A DNA stretch of 64,000 nucleotides from Pelobates cultripes (Eukaryota; Chordata; Amphibia; Anura; Pelobatidae), in NCBI GenBank assembly GCA_933207985.1, contig OW240915.1, positions 265,813,360 to 265,877,359 of the forward strand. The letters run 5' to 3'. Position 1 is the first letter of the stretch; the number at the start of each line of letters is the position of its first letter. Below are positions 63,377 through 64,000 of this stretch, one piece after another. The notes under the pieces were generated by a model. The model had not been told where the DNA came from. It saw only the letters and a program-made list of their open reading frames with translations, and ran no database searches. Made by a program: the position numbers and the translations under genes.

Positions 63377-64000
63377 ATGCCTGTTATTACTTTCAGTATG
63401 TCCCTGCTCCCAGACGATGGCGACGACATGTCAGTCCCTAGCACCCCGGCTAGGTCACTTACCCCGACACGTAAGGACGACATAGGAAGTCCCTCGTCCA
63501 TCAGATCGTGGACTATCCCTCGCATCACGGCGGAATTGCGCAAACGCAGTATCCCTTTCCCGGCCACGGCCAGGAAAGCAGAACTGTTTAAACTGCTTAA
63601 AACAAACACCCTTATGACAGACGCCGGGGAAGGCACTAGTAACTCCCAAGACCCGACTCTCCATGCTATGGTTGCCTCCCTAATCTCTTCTATGGGGAAG
63701 GTCAACGACAGACTGGAAAGGCTGGAGGCACGCAGCTCCGCCATAGAGCCACCTGTGCCTCTCGCTGGTACAGCCCCGGTCATATCCACAGCAACAGCGG
63801 GTAATCCTATACCTAACAAGACAGCGGCACACGTTATTAACCCTGCCCACATGGTTCCGGTCAATCTTAAAAAAGACATCCTGGAGGGCAAGGACGTAAA
63901 CTTGGTCTCCTTGCTCATTGCCTCCCAGGATGTAGTGGAAAACCGCTCTTACGACTACGGGGATATCTCTGTTGTTTTAAAAGCCAGAGACCCCAGACTC
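63377..64000 (+). CDS. Probable retroelement ORF1 (SAP-like motif), runs off the window
   Basis: ATG at 63377 is the first after an in-frame TAA; 208 codons follow with no stop to the window end. It begins MPVITFSMSLLPDDGDDMSV. Residues about 47-77, with ITAELRKRSIPFPATARKAE then LFKLL, fit the SAP DNA/RNA-binding helix pattern. A short coiled-coil-like SMGKVNDRLERLEARS follows. The segment ILEGKDVNLVSLLIASQD then VVLKARDPRL resembles gag-like first ORFs of amphibian DIRS/Ngaro-type retroelements, from memory. Codons are GC-rich compared with the surrounding intron, as for a recent insertion. The host-gene alternative seems unlikely, since it lies inside or next to ASPH on the opposite strand. 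Confidence 0.5.
   Translation, partial: MPVITFSMSLLPDDGDDMSVPSTPARSLTPTRKDDIGSPSSIRSWTIPRITAELRKRSIPFPATARKAELFKLLKTNTLMTDAGEGTSNSQDPTLHAMVASLISSMGKVNDRLERLEARSSAIEPPVPLAGTAPVISTATAGNPIPNKTAAHVINPAHMVPVNLKKDILEGKDVNLVSLLIASQDVVENRSYDYGDISVVLKARDPRL

Noticed and set aside
63355..63918. 187-codon minus-strand open frame at the window end.
   Set aside because: Antisense to the GC-rich ORF starting at 63377, whose plus-strand translation has a recognisable SAP-like motif and ends without a stop.

Overview
This is vertebrate nuclear DNA, most likely from a frog (anuran amphibian). It carries widely spaced short exons with GT-AG introns, no bacterial-style gene packing, and a dense load of small DNA transposons. 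The commonest are TTAA-flanked elements with foldback ends, a pattern I associate with frog genomes. The species cannot be named from the sequence.

One real host gene is present: ASPH, aspartyl/asparaginyl beta-hydroxylase, on the minus strand. Eleven consecutive coding exons run from 59483 down to the stop codon at 11408-11410. They encode about 434 residues: the end of the charged linker, the TPR-like region and the whole catalytic 2-oxoglutarate/Fe(II) dioxygenase domain. All reading phases join, and the iron, 2-oxoglutarate and disulfide residues known from the human enzyme are present. The earlier exons (cytosolic tail, transmembrane segment and the shared junctin/junctate exons) would lie beyond position 64000. 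The stretch 1-11407 is downstream of the stop codon and holds the 3' UTR plus sequence with no gene I recognise.

The rest is introns and flank filled with mobile DNA. Seven larger non-autonomous hAT-type elements have ends related to CAGKGGCG or CATAGGCG. Six have perfect 8-bp target duplications and one is degenerate: 4625-6444, 8377-9241, 11838-13621, 23006-23889, 26727-28274, 34566-35858, 53266-54263. Each contains a long simple repeat or minisatellite. Four share a long GC-rich inverted repeat centred exactly on TGACGTCA. There are also many TTAA MITEs, a small hAT MITE close to an ASPH splice acceptor, and a foldback hAT pair inside a 480-bp tandem duplication. Two LTR-like sequences are each split by a hAT element.

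Relics of autonomous elements are present too. They are a Tc1 transposase broken by one frameshift (55013-56072), a decayed ZMYM/TTF-type hAT transposase (46265-47570), an L1-type ORF2 fragment (about 20200-21880) and a Penelope-like fragment (about 18880-19520). An open, intact-looking ORF with a SAP-like motif starts at 63377 and runs off the window end; it is probably the first ORF of a retroelement.

I found no tRNA, rRNA, CRISPR or second host gene. The many long Cys/Tyr/Val or His/Thr open frames are artefacts of CA/TG and ACAT repeats.
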